From Narthecium ossifragum (Eukaryota > Streptophyta > Magnoliopsida > Dioscoreales > Nartheciaceae), in the NCBI GenBank assembly GCA_963920575.1, contig OY986969.1:14090615-14154614 (forward strand): DNA of 64,000 nt, given 5' to 3'. Below, one piece after another: positions 13,200 through 26,657 of the stretch (position 1 is the first letter of the stretch; each line of letters starts with the position of its first letter). The notes under the pieces are model-generated. The model had not been told where the DNA came from. It did not search any database and saw nothing but the letters and a program-made list of their open reading frames with translations. The translations under genes were made by a program, and so were the position numbers.

Positions 13200-13216
13200 C
13201 CTAAGCTCTGATACCA
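13200..13216 (-). other. Primer-binding site of the Tekay element (initiator tRNA-Met)
   Basis: Minus-strand TGGTATCAGAGC, a few bases inside the 5' LTR end at 13220. This is the usual complement of the plant initiator tRNA-Met 3' end used by chromoviruses. Confidence 0.85.
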
Positions 13217-13219
13217 AGT

Positions 13220-15459
13220 TGTCGCGCCCTGACCCGCGTAGGCCCAACCGGGCCGGGCGACGCGAACCGAAACCTAACCTACTGCGGAAATTTTGGCGAG
13301 GTTTCCCTCTAATCGTAGTGGTTACCCTAACAAGTCATAATCATCCTGTATTAAGTACAATTACAAAATTCGAACACCGAAACTGAAATAGATATAAAAC
13401 CTCAAAACAGGGAAAAAATATACATTTATCACTCCCGTAGGAGACTATCTATAACAAAAGGATAAAACGATGTGATCGCCACCTCTCAAGCACCGCCAGA
13501 CGCCGCCACGTCACCAAACACCTGCCCGGTAGGGGCGACCGAAGAAGAGCTCGCGCCAGCACCTGCAAAACGCAGCCCGGATAGGAGTGAGCACTAAGCT
13601 CAGCATGGACACTACACTACGACACTCACAAGGAAGGGAACACAACAGTGTCGCCCCCAAGCAAAGCCTAGGTGTATCACAGGGGTCCCATAACCCCACC
13701 GGACGTCCCAGAACGCAGGCTCCCAGCACTGCGAACTCACAGCAGGACCGTAAACACTACTGGCGGAAAGAACACCGCTGAGTGGCCCAACTCAAGAGTC
13801 AAAGACTGCCGGACGCCGACTACACCTCAGGACTTGGCTCGAGGCCGACACGACCTCTAAACATCAAACACAACAGTATTCAAGTCCAACTAACCCTATC
13901 ATTGAAAAGACTGAATACTACAAATCGAGTCCTGGACCAAACTACCCGCACGGTCCTAAGAGATAAATCCGGGCTACTCGGAAGCCCCGGATCGGCAACG
14001 CCCTAAACAGATGCAACTAGTGCACACACAATGCATGCTATGAACATGCGCAGAATAGATACATGTAAGCATGCAGCATGATATGATGATATAAATACAA
14101 GGTCTGGGCACGGCACCCTGCCGGCCCGGGGTGGTGAGCAATTATTTAAGGTCTAGGGACTGCTGCAGTGGTAACACCACCAACTGCCAGCAGCCCGCCA
14201 CAACACCTGCACCGAGAAACAACCCCGCAAACAACAGCTTACATATATAGCAGGTGAATGCCCTCGGCGCACGCCGGCATGCAAGGCTATGAAAAGCTGT
14301 AGGGCTACCCGCCCGTTTATTCTACACAATCCCTAGAGTCATCACTCCCCTGGTTCACCACTGCCCTATTATAGGGCTAACATGCTTAATCGTATATACA
14401 AGGTATAAAGCGATAAGTAAAACCGGCATACCAAGCCCCGCGGGCAAAAGCCATGAAAACCCTCTCTGCTACTAAAGGATCGATCGTCACCAAGGGAAGG
14501 ATCGATCATTTATGTAACAGTGAGCTTCCCTCGCTGTCGAGGCAAGGAAGATCGATCCTTCCTCCCAGGAAGATCGATCTTTCTTGAGACAGAGGGCACC
14601 CTTCGCGTCGCACCAAGAATGATCGATCCTTCCTCCCAGGAAGATCGATCTTCTTCGCGACGAAGGGTAACCATGCCACCCAAGAACCAGGATCGATCTT
14701 TTCCAAGCAAAAGATCAATCCTTCATCGTGCGAGGCATGACCAACCCAAAGGATCGATCCTCCCCCAAGAAGGATCAATCCCGATGGGTTCTCCGGCGTG
14801 CTTCCGGCGAGGAATACCGCCGGAAGACACATCGAAACATGACGAAACTCTGGGATCTGGTAGATCTAGATCCCACGAGTCCAAAACCGGTAAAATCACT
14901 GAAAACCAACAACTATATAATCAGATCTAAGCAAAAGGAGACAAATCAAACCGGAAAACTCAAAACCCCGAAGAGAGATGTCGGTAGGATCCCTACCGGA
15001 GCAAGAGCAGCTTAGATCCAAGCAGCTAGGCCTTGGATCGTCCTCAGAAGCCTTCAAAAATCGCGAGATCTGAGCTCAAATCGCCGGATTTCAAAAGGGA
15101 TTCAAGGAAGAAGGTCTCGTCTGCTTTATAGGCAAACGAACCGACTTATGAATGATCGCCCCAAGGAAGGATCGATCCTTCATGGCGATCTCACTTGACT
15201 TTCTGGCACGAAGAGGATCGATCTCTTAGCCTCAGAGGATCGATCCTTTTTGTGCTGAAAGCTAAACTTAGGCAAGAATTCAAGCCTAAGTCCGGATCTT
15301 TCGATCCCGGGTCCCACTAACCATTCTAAGCAAACATTACCACAAACATGGTCAGTGTGTGTACAAGCGCGAGTGTGGAACTAGTCGACAAGGTGCAATT
15401 TACCAAATTGCCCTTGCGGCCCACAGCAAGCCACAGGAGGAGAGGGACGGGTCCTCACA
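13220..15459 (-). repeat. 5' LTR of the Tekay element
   Basis: 2240 bp with TG..CA ends. It has at least eleven GATCGATC palindromes (about 14477-14760 and 15168-15245), most inside longer imperfect inverted repeats. The predicted ORFs in it are palindrome artefacts. Confidence 0.92.
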
Positions 15460-15582
15460 GATTAACTTAAGATTAAGTTAGGATTAATTCACATTTATCT
15501 TCAAATCTATATATAATTATCATTTTAAATAGAATTTGACCATATTTTGAATTAATTTGACACCTCTATTCGAACTGAGTTC

Positions 15583-17742
15583 TGTTCGACAATAAAATCG
15601 AGATCTCGGGGGAACGAGATTTGTTAATTTTATTGTGATCAAAAGTTTGAATTACATGGTGGGATTTGTGGGAACAACACTCCTGAGTTCCCAACATCAT
15701 CACAAGCTGCAGATCCTCTTTTCCTTGGGAAACTGCATACCGATGATGAGATTGGCAACCCATCAATTACATCCCAAAAGGGAAAACCCCTGATTAAGGA
15801 TTCGGGCTTTAAAATCCGTTACATCCAAAATGAAAAAATAAGAAGGGGAAGAAGAAAGGAAATAAGAAGGATCTTGGGTGAAGGCATAAGCCTTCGACCC
15901 GCACCTTCGTTGCCGATGAAGAACCCTTGAATCTCTTGCTTTGGACTTTTGGTTTGATGACACGATCTTCAAGGAAATAAATTTCCTTCTTCTATCTCTC
16001 GGCGTCTTCAAGGAAATAAATTTCCTTCTTCTCCAAGCCTCTTTCAACCTTCTTTTCTATCAGCCTTTTTTCCTATTAGCCTCTATTCACCCCCTCCCCC
16101 TCTATTTATAGGTGTTAGGAGAGGTTAGGCGGGATTTTCGAAATTTGAAAAGTTGTTGGCTTGATTCTCACGGGTGAGAGAGTTGCGGTTTGAAATGAAA
16201 GCAAATCTCCTCATTTATTATTTTTTTAATACTTTGCAAAACACGTGTGCGTAGGAGAGGCTGAGGGGAAATCCAATTTGTTGGAATGTATGGATGTTGC
16301 CCCCTCGGCATTTTTTGTTAACCTACACCCTACCTTATGTTGCTCCCTTGGAACTCTTCCTTAAGCTAAACCCTATTCCAAGTCTCCAATTATATGATGC
16401 CATGTCACATCTTATCATGCTGATGGAAGGCTTGGACGTAGGTACGCACACTTTTATTTAGGTTGGCTGATTTTAGATTTGAATTTTGGCTGGGGAGTTA
16501 GAGATTTGGGTGGTTAAGAGGGTAGGATTTAGGGTTGGGCATATCAAATCTATTTGAATTTGAATTCGAACCATGAATTTGAATACTTGTTCGAATTTTT
16601 TGAATATTTTCTTGAATGTTCAAATATTTGAACATGTCGTAGATAATTTACCCTAATGTCCTTTTTATCGGTCATATATGTTTTTGGACCGAAATACCCT
16701 CAAAGCAGGTAGAGGTGCCTTTACCTATTTTTTGGACCATTATACCCCTAGAGGTTTAAAATGACCAAAATACCCTCGGCCCCATAGCTTGTGTAGGATG
16801 CCATCAAAGCTTTAAGAAGGCTGATAGGAGGATGAAATTACCAAAATACCCTTTTTTGGTACTTTGGTTGGTATGAAATCCATATATGTTTTAGACAAGA
16901 ATGCCTTTAAAATAAATGATACTTTAAAGGGTGGATACAATATTTGTCATGTATGTTTGTGACAAATATGCATTTATAGCAAATGACCAAAATACCCCTG
17001 GGGGTTAAATGACCAAAAATGCCCTTTTTATATGTCCCTGGTTTATGTAGGATGCCTTCAAAACCATTAAGGACTAATTTAGAATGTTCTAGGTGGGTCA
17101 AGCCTATATTTGGCTATAATGACCAAAATACCCCTAGAAGGCAAATTTTATCGAAATACCCTTTATGCTTCCGGTTTGTATAAATGTTATAAAAACCATA
17201 CAGGAATATTTCTCAGATATTGTAAGGATCCTGAACATGTATTTTGATCAAAATTCCCAAAATACCTCACAGCGACCAGAATTACCAAAATGCCCCCGAG
17301 TCCTTCTAACTTAAGTAGGATGTTATCCGGATCATGTAAAAGGCATGATGGGTTATAAGAGAAAGTCCAACATATATTTTGCTTAAATCCCCAAAATACC
17401 CTTGATGTGGTAAAATTACCAAAATGCCCCTATATTGACTTAGCTTTTGTAGGATGCTGTAAAAACTATACAGGGTCATGATGGGATGTTTTAGATAGTC
17501 CAGGTATGTATTTTGTCCTGAATTCCTAAACTACCCTTGGGCAGGTAAAATTACCAGAACGCCCTTTGTGCTTATGGTTTGTGTAAGATACTTTCAAAAC
17601 CATAAAGGATCACATATAGAGCATTGTATGTGTGCTCTTTGTATGTTTGAACTTGTATTTGTGTTTGAAGAATGTCCGAGGCAAGTAGGGGTAATTTCGT
17701 AAATGCCCTCAAATTTGACCTTAGTCAAAATTGGTGTCTACA
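15583..17742 (-). mobile_element. Solo LTR of family X with AAATACCC-rich tandem repeats
   Basis: It has TG..CA ends, TGTTCGACAATAAAATCG to TTGGTGTCTACA, and a 5-bp duplication AGTTC (15578-15582 and 17743-17747). On the minus strand it begins TGTAGACACC, a common LTR start in Tat-type elements, and has a TATAAATAG box at about 16112-16098. From about 16640 to 17640 it holds roughly six or seven degenerate copies of a ~150-bp unit containing 'accaaaatacccct' and 'tgtaggatgc'. It lies in the Tat-B 5' LTR. Confidence 0.85.
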
Positions 17743-17840
17743 AGTTCGAAAGAGTTAAGCCTTTGCACGTCCCTGATCTTTGACATTTTAACTATTTTGA
17801 CTCTGCCGGTCAACGGCAAGATTACCTTATCAACATTTTT

Positions 17841-17858
17841 TGGCACGCTCGGTGGGAC
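17841..17858 (+). other. Primer-binding site of Tat-B
   Basis: TGGCACGCTCGGTGGGAC follows the LTR end at 17835 after a five-T spacer, the same layout as Tat-A. Confidence 0.75.
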
Positions 17859-19743
17859 ACTGTGTCAAAGTTTTATGAAAATCGGTCAAAGTGGACCTAA
17901 CGCTATGGTAGTTACCTGTACTGGATGAGATACCGACAGTAGTGGAGGCAATGCCGATCACGGCGATGGCCCAGCCATTGAAGATGTTCATGATAACAAA
18001 CAAATTGACTAACCACCCATCATCCAACCACAATTAAGGACGATATATCGCAATGTAGAACGAGGTGAACCATCAATTAGAAATGGTCCAGATTTTGAAA
18101 CCATAACTACTAAGACCGCAAACATTATGGTGGATGAAGCACTGCAGGCCAATAATCAACAAATGGTAGATCATATCACTCTAGCTTTGCAGCCTTTCAT
18201 AGATACGATGCAAAATTAACATGACCATGCCAAACACAAATAATGGTCATCACATCTTTAGGCCGACATTGAATACTGCTCATATCATCGGCCAAGATGT
18301 TAATAACAATCATATGAATAATAATAGTCAAGGATTCCATCCTAACACCATAATCGGACCTAAGACTAGCACAGGATATGCGCTTTTAAACAATCCATCG
18401 GTCAGTCAAGACCAAAATGGAGTTGGTCAAAATGGTCAAATAGGCCAGAATAACCCTAATCATAATAATCAGTTTTATAGGCCGATGACATTAAATAACG
18501 ACAATGGCCCAAGACCAAATGTAATCGGCCAAACACATAGATCATATATATCACCTAACAACTAGTAGCCAGTCTTCAATGTTGGCAGTTCGGGATATAT
18601 CGTTAACCCGATAGGATTGCCATATAATAGTGTTCCTATTAATCCAACTAATACTGTCCTTTTAAATGTCCCAAACACTAATGGCCCATACAATGGCCAA
18701 AATTTTGGCCAAAATAATAACTCAAGTGGCCAAGGTATCGGTCAGGTAGGTGGAAAAAATAATAGGCCATTCGAAACTAATGGTAATGGCCCAAAAATGG
18801 CCGATATACCTCCTCAGAATAATTATTGGCCAAACGATATACCTCATCGAAATAATTATCAACCAAATGATATACCCCAATTCAATGGTCGACCATAAAA
18901 TGAGTACTATAACCAGATGCATTATAACCCTCTCTATGATCCAATGGACGTTCTACGAGAACAAGTGGCCGATATATTACATGAACAAATAGGTTTAGGA
19001 CGACCAGCTACTCGGCCAACTTATAGAAAGCCTTATCCTGATTGGATCGATCAGATGTATCCATTTTCTAGGAACTATGAAGTTTCAGAATTTACTATGT
19101 TTTCTGGTGTGGACGAGACGTCTACTATTCAACACATCGCTAAATTTTCCATGCAGTGTGGAGAAGTGAACGATTATATAAAACTAAGGTTATTTCCAAG
19201 CTATTTAGCTGGAGTTGCCTATTCATGGTTCATTAAATTACCGACCAACTCTGTTCAAAATTGGCAACAAATGGAACATGTGTTTCATTCTCAATTTTAT
19301 AAAGCAGAACCAGAAATCACCATGGTTGATTTGGCTCAATTAAGACAACAGCCAGAAGAAGATGCGGAAATGTTCTTACAAAGATTTAAGAGAGCACGGA
19401 GTAAGCGCTTCATCCCATTACCTGAAAGACAGTTTGATAAAATCGCTCAGAGTGGTTTATCATTTAAAATTAAGAAAAAGTTCTAAGATAGAGATTTTGT
19501 TGATCTCTTCCAATTGCAAACTAGCACCATACGCTATGAGCAGTTATTAAGGGAAGAAGATCCAATGAAAGCATCTTCACGGGGAACATATTACAAAGAC
19601 TCAAACTATAATGTTAATCAGGTCGATGAGTTGGACGAGATATATAAATGTATGAACGATGTTTGTCTAGCTGAATTATTGAAGGGTCGGCCATATACTT
19701 GTAAAGCTTTGACGAGACTTGAACGAGAACTTAAGAGTAAAGA

Positions 19744-21884
19744 TGTCGCGCCCCGACCCGCGTAGACCGGAACCTAACCTACTGCGGAAACATTTGGCGA
19801 GGTTTCCCTCTAATCGTAGTGGTTACCCTAACAAGTCATAATCATCCTGTATTAACAACAATTACAAACCTCAAACACTGGAACTGAAATAGATACAAAA
19901 CCTCAAACATGGAAATTATACATTTATCACTCCCGTAGGAGACTATCTATAACAAAAAGGGTAAAACTGTATGATCGCCACCTCTCAAGCACCGCCAGAC
20001 GCCGCCACGTCACCAAACACCTGCCCGGTAGGGGCGACCGAAGAAGAGCTCGCGCCAGCACCTGCAAAACGCAGCCCGGGTAGGAGTGAGCACTAAGCTC
20101 AGCAGAGACACTACACTACGACACTCACAAAGGAGGGAACACAACAGTGTCGCCCCCAAGCAAAGCCTAGGTGTATCACAGGGGTCCCATAACCCCACCG
20201 AACGTCCCAGAACGCAGGCTCCCAGCACTGCGGACTCACAGCAGGACCGTGAACACTACTGGCGGAAAGAACACCGCTGAGTGGCCCTACTCAAGAGTCA
20301 AAGACTGCCGGACGCCGGCTATACCTCAGGACTTGGCTCGAGGCCGACACAACCTCTAAACATCAAGCAACAACAGTATTCGAGTCATCTAACCCTATCA
20401 TCGAAAACGACTGAATACTACAAATCGAGTCCTGGACCAAGCTACCCGCAACGGTCCTAAGAGATAGATCCGGGCTACTCGGAAGCCCCAGATCGGCAAC
20501 GCCCTAAACAGATGCAACTAGTGCACAACACAATGCATGCTATGAACATGAGCAGAATAAATACATGTAAGCATGCAACAGGATGTGATGATATAAATAC
20601 AAGGTCTGGGCACGGCACCCTGCTGGCCCGGGGTGGTGAACAAATATTAGGGTCTAGGGATTGCTGCAGTGGTACCACCACCAACTGCCAGTAGTCCACC
20701 ACATCACCTACACCGGGAAACAACCCCGCAAACAACAGCTCATAAATATAGCAGATAAAGCCCTCGGCATGCAAGGCTATGGAAAGCTGTAGGGCTACCC
20801 GCCCGTTTATTCTAAACATCCCGGGAGTCATCACTCTCCCGGTTCACCACTGCCCTATTATAGGGCTAGCATGTTTAACATATGTACCAGGTATTAAGAC
20901 AGTAAAGAAAACTGTCATACGAAGCCCCGCGGGCAAAAACCCACTTAAAACACCCTTCAGCCACTAAGGGATCGATCTCCCTTCTCAAGGGGATCGATCT
21001 CTTAGCACTTAGCGAAAACTCGTCCCTGTCAACCGAAGGAGATCGATCTCCTCCTCCAGAGGGATCGATCTTCCTCGTGACCTGAGACCCCCCCACCACC
21101 AACCACTAAGGGATCGATCTCCCTTCTCAAGGGGATCGATCCCGCTCGGGCTGGGCGTGACATACCATAACGGATCGATCCCTCCTCAAACGGGATCGAT
21201 CCGAATGGGTTCTCCGACTTACTTCCAGCGAGGAATACCGCCGAAAAACACATCCAAACTTAACCAAACTCTGGGATCTGATAGATCAAGATCCCACGAG
21301 TCCAAAACCGGTGAAAACACGAGAAATAAACATGTATACAGAGAGATCTAAGCAAAAGAACATGAATCAAACCGGAAAACTCAAAACCCCGAAATGAAAG
21401 TAGGTAGGAATCCCTACCGGAGTAAGCGACTTAAATCCAAGCAGCTAGGCCTTAGATCTTCCTCAAACGAGCTCAGATCCAGCAAAAACGCGGCTTAAAT
21501 CTTGGAAATCCCAAAAAAATCAAAGGATAACGATCTCGTTTGCTTTATAGGCAAACGAACCGACATAAGGGAGATCGATCTCCCCTTGAGAAGAGATCGA
21601 TCTTCCTTGCCAGAACGGGTTTGACTTTTTGGCACAAGGAGATCGATCTCTTAGCTAGAGAGGATCGATCCCACTTGTCCAGAAAGCTAGACTTGGGCCA
21701 AAACTCAAGCTCAAGCCCGGATCCTTCGATTCCGGGTCCCACTAACCATTCTAAGCAAATATTACCACAAACATGGTCAGTATGTGTACACGCGGGAGTG
21801 TGAAACTAGCCGAAAAGGTGCAATTTACCAAATTTCCCTTGCGGCCCACAACGAGCCACAGGAGGGGAGGGACGGGTCCTCACA
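19744..21884 (-). mobile_element. Solo LTR of a Tekay-type element in Tat-B gag
   Basis: TGTCGCGCCCCG to GGTCCTCACA, 2141 bp, flanked by AAAGA (19739-19743 and 21885-21889). It is homologous to the LTRs of the full Tekay element but clearly diverged. It has about twelve GATCGATC palindromes between 20968 and 21670. A solo LTR normally results from recombination between the two LTRs of a full element. Confidence 0.93.
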
Positions 21885-23064
21885 AAAGAAGTAGCAAAAG
21901 ATGGTAAACGTCTGATAAGGAAATTCCTATTTGATATCTCAAAGGCCGATCAAATTTTCGATCAGTTGTTGAAAAATAAACAAATCAAGCTAAACGATGG
22001 ACATGTTATGTCAAACCGTGATCAAATTAAGGGTAAAAAATATTGTAAGTGGCATAATATTTAGTCCCATGAAGCTAATAATTGTTTAGTTTTCCGTAAC
22101 GTTTTGCCGGACGCCATTGACTCGGGCAGAATTGGCTTTCCTGCCAGAGACATGGGTGTTGACAAGAATCTGTTTCCCAAGAATGTGCAAGTCTCGATGG
22201 TTTTGACAGATGTAGCAAATATCAAGTTGTCAAAGTTCAAGATTGTGATCGATGAAAACCAGGATGACGTAGTCCATATGTGTTTACTAGGCTTGACCGA
22301 AACAAAGGCAAGGACCCTGTTGAAATGGGACATTTATGTCCAAGGTGCCATTGGGACGTTAATCGTTCAGTAACTCGAAAGGTTAGGTCTCAGTTTCATC
22401 GGCCACAACAGTGGCAATGGAACAGAGTGCACATGCCTAAGAATTTTTTACCTCAACCGTATTGACCAGATAGGTGGCATAATTATAATTATTACACTCG
22501 CCGATCGATTCTTGTGGAGGAAATGACCAAGACCCAATATCGGCGATATCCGAAACAGTATAGCCAGATGATGAGGGCCAAACAAGCTCAAGAAAGCAAC
22601 CAAGAACAGACTGAGGATACTACGGAGCTAGAAGAAAACACTGTCGGCTCCAAGGCAGGAGAGAAGAGTAGCAGTAAGTTTTATCGTTCAAAAAAGGACG
22701 ATGATGATGAAGAAGAGGATAAGCACATGATTCAGTTTGGAACTTTATCCTCAGGCATCACGAATCACTATATTCTTCCCGGTGGACTTGGACAACAGCG
22801 TCTAGTGGAAAGCGATTCTAAGGTTTCCGATATGGCCAATGATGCTGAAGCGTCGGCCTCATTGGTCGAAGAAAATGTCGGCCAACTGTCAGCCATTCTA
22901 GTGGCCAACGAGGAAGATGAATTTCAAGAAGTTGAAGAGAAGATTGATATCAAAGATGAAGCTCAACGAAGAGGTATTTCCACTGGCCGATTACTTCAAT
23001 AGCTTCAAGAAGAATGTAATCCAACAATTGGACCAATCTGCCACCCAAGTGGCCGATTTGATTA

Positions 23065-24410
23065 TGATACGAGACGATCCGACTCGACCGACTGGACCCG
23101 AACTCAGAAGAGGAACCAAACTGGTTTAGCCTCTTTCCTAGTTTGACTTGGACTTCCCTCGTTCAAACTAGAGTATTTAATTAGGATTTATTATTATTCT
23201 TTTATTGAGTACTAGTTAATATTTGATTTTTATGAATTAATTAAGAGTCCATTTGAGTTAGTAAGTTGAGTTGAGTTTGAAATCCTTATTACTTGCTAAT
23301 TAAGCAAGGGGGTTTTCTAGTTGGATTAGGACTCTGTCAAGGTCTCTATAAAAGGACCTCAGTAGTTTGTATATGAATGATGAATGATGAATGATGAATG
23401 ATGAAGAGAATTATTAAGAATAGTTGATAGAATATCATAGGAGTAAAGGTAATGTAGTTTCCACCCGAAATCCACCATAGATCCACCTTCTTCCCCGTCA
23501 GTTATCTTCTCCACAGCCGGCACCGCCTCCACAAACTTTCTCTCTCCGCCACATCAGCGCCACGTCAGCTTCCCTACGACGTCATCGTCATCTTCTTCCT
23601 CTCTCCCGTGACCGGAACACTAGCATCACCGTCGTTCTCTCCTCTCCGGCCGCCCCTATGCCATCCAAGACCTCCATCGACCTCCCCTTGGCACCACGAC
23701 TCCGTCCAGGTGCTTCTCTGCCTCCGTCGTCTCCTCCGACGTCTTTCCACGGCAACCCAACTTCACAACCGCCGTTCGCCGTCCGCCACACGACCCCGAT
23801 CTCACCCCCTGGCCCTCTAAAACCTTCACCACCGGTCCTTAATACCCTTCCGACCATCCACGACCCTTCCCGACATCCACAGAACCCTCGTCATCGTCCC
23901 CAACGCCGGTGAACCCAAACCCGCTCCGTCGACCTCCAGATCCCGTCGATCCGGCAACCTCCCAAACGATCCACTCTGGTGGATCTCTTCCCCACCATCC
24001 TACGACCTCTCCTGCCAATATCCCGACCGCCGCCGCCAGCCCCTATGCCGGCGATCCACTCGATGGAGCCTCGGCCGTCGGATCTCCCTAGACCTTGATT
24101 GCCCAAATTGACTCAGCCACTTAACCCAATTCTAGCCGATTTAGCCAAGCCACTTAACCCAATCCGAGCCAGATTCAATTCATTGAGCCAATCAACCAAT
24201 CGGACTTGACCCAATCAACCAATTGGACTTGACCCAGCCAAGTCCTATCCAGTCAGGCTCAGCCAGATCTGAACAAGCTCAAGCCAGCCTCCGATCTAGC
24301 TAACCAGATTCAGCCAATTGGACTCAAATCAAATCCGATTAGGCCAATTCTGATCGATTGGAGCAGTAGGGACTCAATACGAGAGGATTACGAGTAGACC
24401 GCTCGTATCA
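23065..24410 (+). mobile_element. Solo LTR, family B (1346 bp), in Tat-B gag-protease
   Basis: Starts TGATACGAGACG and ends GCTCGTATCA, flanked by GATTA (23060-23064 and 24411-24415). The TATAAAAGG box near 23346 faces plus. The last ~300 bases are low-complexity, built from 'ccaattggacttgaccca'-like words. It is the reverse-complement copy of 5640-6899. Confidence 0.9.
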
Positions 24411-26657
24411 GATTACTTAACAACCTTCGGGGATGATAGGGTTAAACGTTTGGTGAAGAAGACGCAATCTATCGCTCAGATAGTATCTGCATCAGTGGAA
24501 GAACCGATCGTCCCAACCAGTTGGGGCGATGAAGAAGAAGAATGGGTCGAGATAGAGGTCCCGATTAATGTGAAGGACGAAGCAGCGAAAAGAAAAATAT
24601 CACAGAAGCAGCTTGTGATGGAGTTATACAAAGTGGGTAATCCAGCTATAACAGGTCTAGGTGAACCTAGTGGCAAATATGACTATTTAGTCTGTTATGG
24701 CGATCCGTTAGTCAAGATGTGGGTTCGCAAGGGCGATGTGGACAAGTAGATTCATCGACTAGATGACCAACCAATTATTCCAATAGGTTGGGGTGAGGTG
24801 GAGGATGATCAGCAGGCACAGCAAGAGGCCGATGGGTGCACCTTCCCAGAGCTGCAATGGGAAGAACAATATGAAGTCAGCAAGATAGAAGCAAAGGCAA
24901 AGGGAAAGATGATCCAAAGGGAGTCATCGGCCAGACATCAAATGAAGATAGTAGGACCAGCTAACAAGGTGATGTTTGACAAACCACCAGAAGCAATGAT
25001 AGGCCATCTTTGTCCTCTACAAATAAAGGTTGAGATCAATGGGGTACTAGTCAACAAAATATTGATCGATACAGGGGCAGCAGTTAACGTCATCCCGGTC
25101 AAGATGATGAAGCGGCTTGACAAAATAGAAGCCGATTTAATTCCCACAGACATTACTTTAATAGGGTTCAACGGTATACCAGCACCTTCAAGAGGTATAA
25201 TTCCTTTAGATATCAAGGTTGGCAGTATACTAAGAACGACAACGTTCTTTGTCATTGACTCGCCGACAAGCTACAATGTATTGCTTGGCCGAGATTGGAT
25301 CCACGGTAGCAAATGTGTTCCATCATCCTTGCACCAATGTTTGTTTCTGTGGAATAAAGAAGGGAAGGTAGAACATGTTATGGTTGATAATATGCCATAT
25401 AATGCTGAGACAAATGCCATGGAAGCATCATTCTATGACTGCAATTATGGGCCTTTACAGTTCATGGAAATGAACGATTTTTTATGAGGGTATTATCTGA
25501 CAATTGTGAAGTTATTAAAAATTGTGTAGCTGAAATCCTTGACCTTGCAAGACCAACGTCTGTGGTCTTCACTGCAAAGCCTGGCCGATCAACGGCCAAA
25601 AGACTTCAAAAATGAATTTTCTAGAAGGAAAGAATCACGCCGTTGTAGCGGCCTTAAAAGCCAAGTTAATGGCTTATAATTTGGAAACGTGCATTAAAGA
25701 GGATATGAAAAAGATCGTCTTTTTAAAAGAGATACCCCAAGAATAAGAAGAACAAGTTCCCTATGGCTTAAACGTGGAAATATGCAAGCTTAAGACCCGT
25801 TGGAAGAAGTTAACATTGGAGATGAAGGAAACAATCGTCCAACATTCATTAGCAAATTACTCAACCATAATATAAGGTACGAATTAATTTCTATCCTTCG
25901 TTCATATAAGGATTGTTTTGCATGGAATTATGAGGAAATTCCTGACCTAGACATAAATGTAGTAGAACATGAAATTCCTACTCGGCCAAATTTTAAACCT
26001 TCTAAGCAAGCGCCAAGATGGTTTGCTCCAAATGTAATCCCAGAAATAAAAAAGGAAATTGAACGATTGCTAAACACAAAGTTTATTAGAACGGCCATAT
26101 ATGTAGAATGGTTGTCAAATATTATACATGTTTTGAAAATGAATGGCAAACTTAGGGTATGTGTTGACTTTAGAAACTTAAATCTGGCGCCTCCAAAAGA
26201 TGAATACCCTATGCCATCAGTAGACAATTTGGTCGATTCAACTGCTGGACATGAAATTTATTCTTTTATAGATGGTTACTCAAATAATAATCAAATATAC
26301 ATCGCCGATAGCGACGTCCATAAAACAACATTTATATGTCCAGGAGCACTTCGAAGTTATGAATGGGAGGTTATGCATTTTTTATCAAACAACGCTGGTG
26401 CTACCTACCAGCGAGCGATGAACATGATTTTTCATGATAAGATCGGCCAATTTATAGAAGTTTACGTCGATGATATTGTGATTAAGTCACCGATCATGAC
26501 TAATCATTTTAGCCAAATCTTTTGAGCGAAAAAAAGTAGTCAAAGGCCAACCATTGGCCGATTGGCCGATTTTCTCACATATCATCCTTCCGTATATATA
26601 CCAAAAGAATTGGAACAAGAAATAAACGTCATGGCGATAAGCACTTGAACGATGTAC

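Larger units (their letters stand above)
4683..15459 (-). mobile_element. Nearly full-length Tekay/Del chromovirus (Ty3/gypsy)
   Basis: The whole element is flanked by GATTA (4678-4682 and 15460-15464). The LTRs begin TGTCGCGCC and end CTCACA in plus orientation. The 5' LTR is at 13220-15459 (2240 bp). The 3' LTR is at 4683-8186 and is 2239 bp once a solo LTR and its duplication are removed. The two LTRs look very similar by eye, so the insertion is fairly recent. The primer site complements initiator methionine tRNA. One gag-pol frame with a C-terminal chromodomain fills the interior and has three in-frame stops. It lies inside the 5' LTR of Tat-B. Confidence 0.93.
17905..25615 (+). pseudogene. 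Tat-B gag-protease, split by two solo LTRs
   Basis: It likely starts at ATG 17905. Coding pieces are 17905-19743, 21890-23064 and 24416-25615. Lifting out the insertions at 19744-21889 and 23065-24415 (each with one duplication copy) rejoins the frame: 'GRFDY' before 23065 continues after 24415 as in Tat-A. Gag has an Asn/Gln-rich N-terminal half, then a conserved block from about 18990 (KPYPDWIDQMYPF, SWFIKLP, FHSQFYKAE). The protease motif DTGAAVNVIP lies near 25069-25100. Several stops and frame breaks are present. It ends in TGA at 25613-25615, overlapping the ATG of the next frame. Confidence 0.88.

Noticed and set aside
16640..17640. AAATACCC words as interstitial telomere repeats
   Set aside because: The plant telomere unit is CCCTAAA; these words are spaced within a ~150-bp unit, not in head-to-tail 7-mers.
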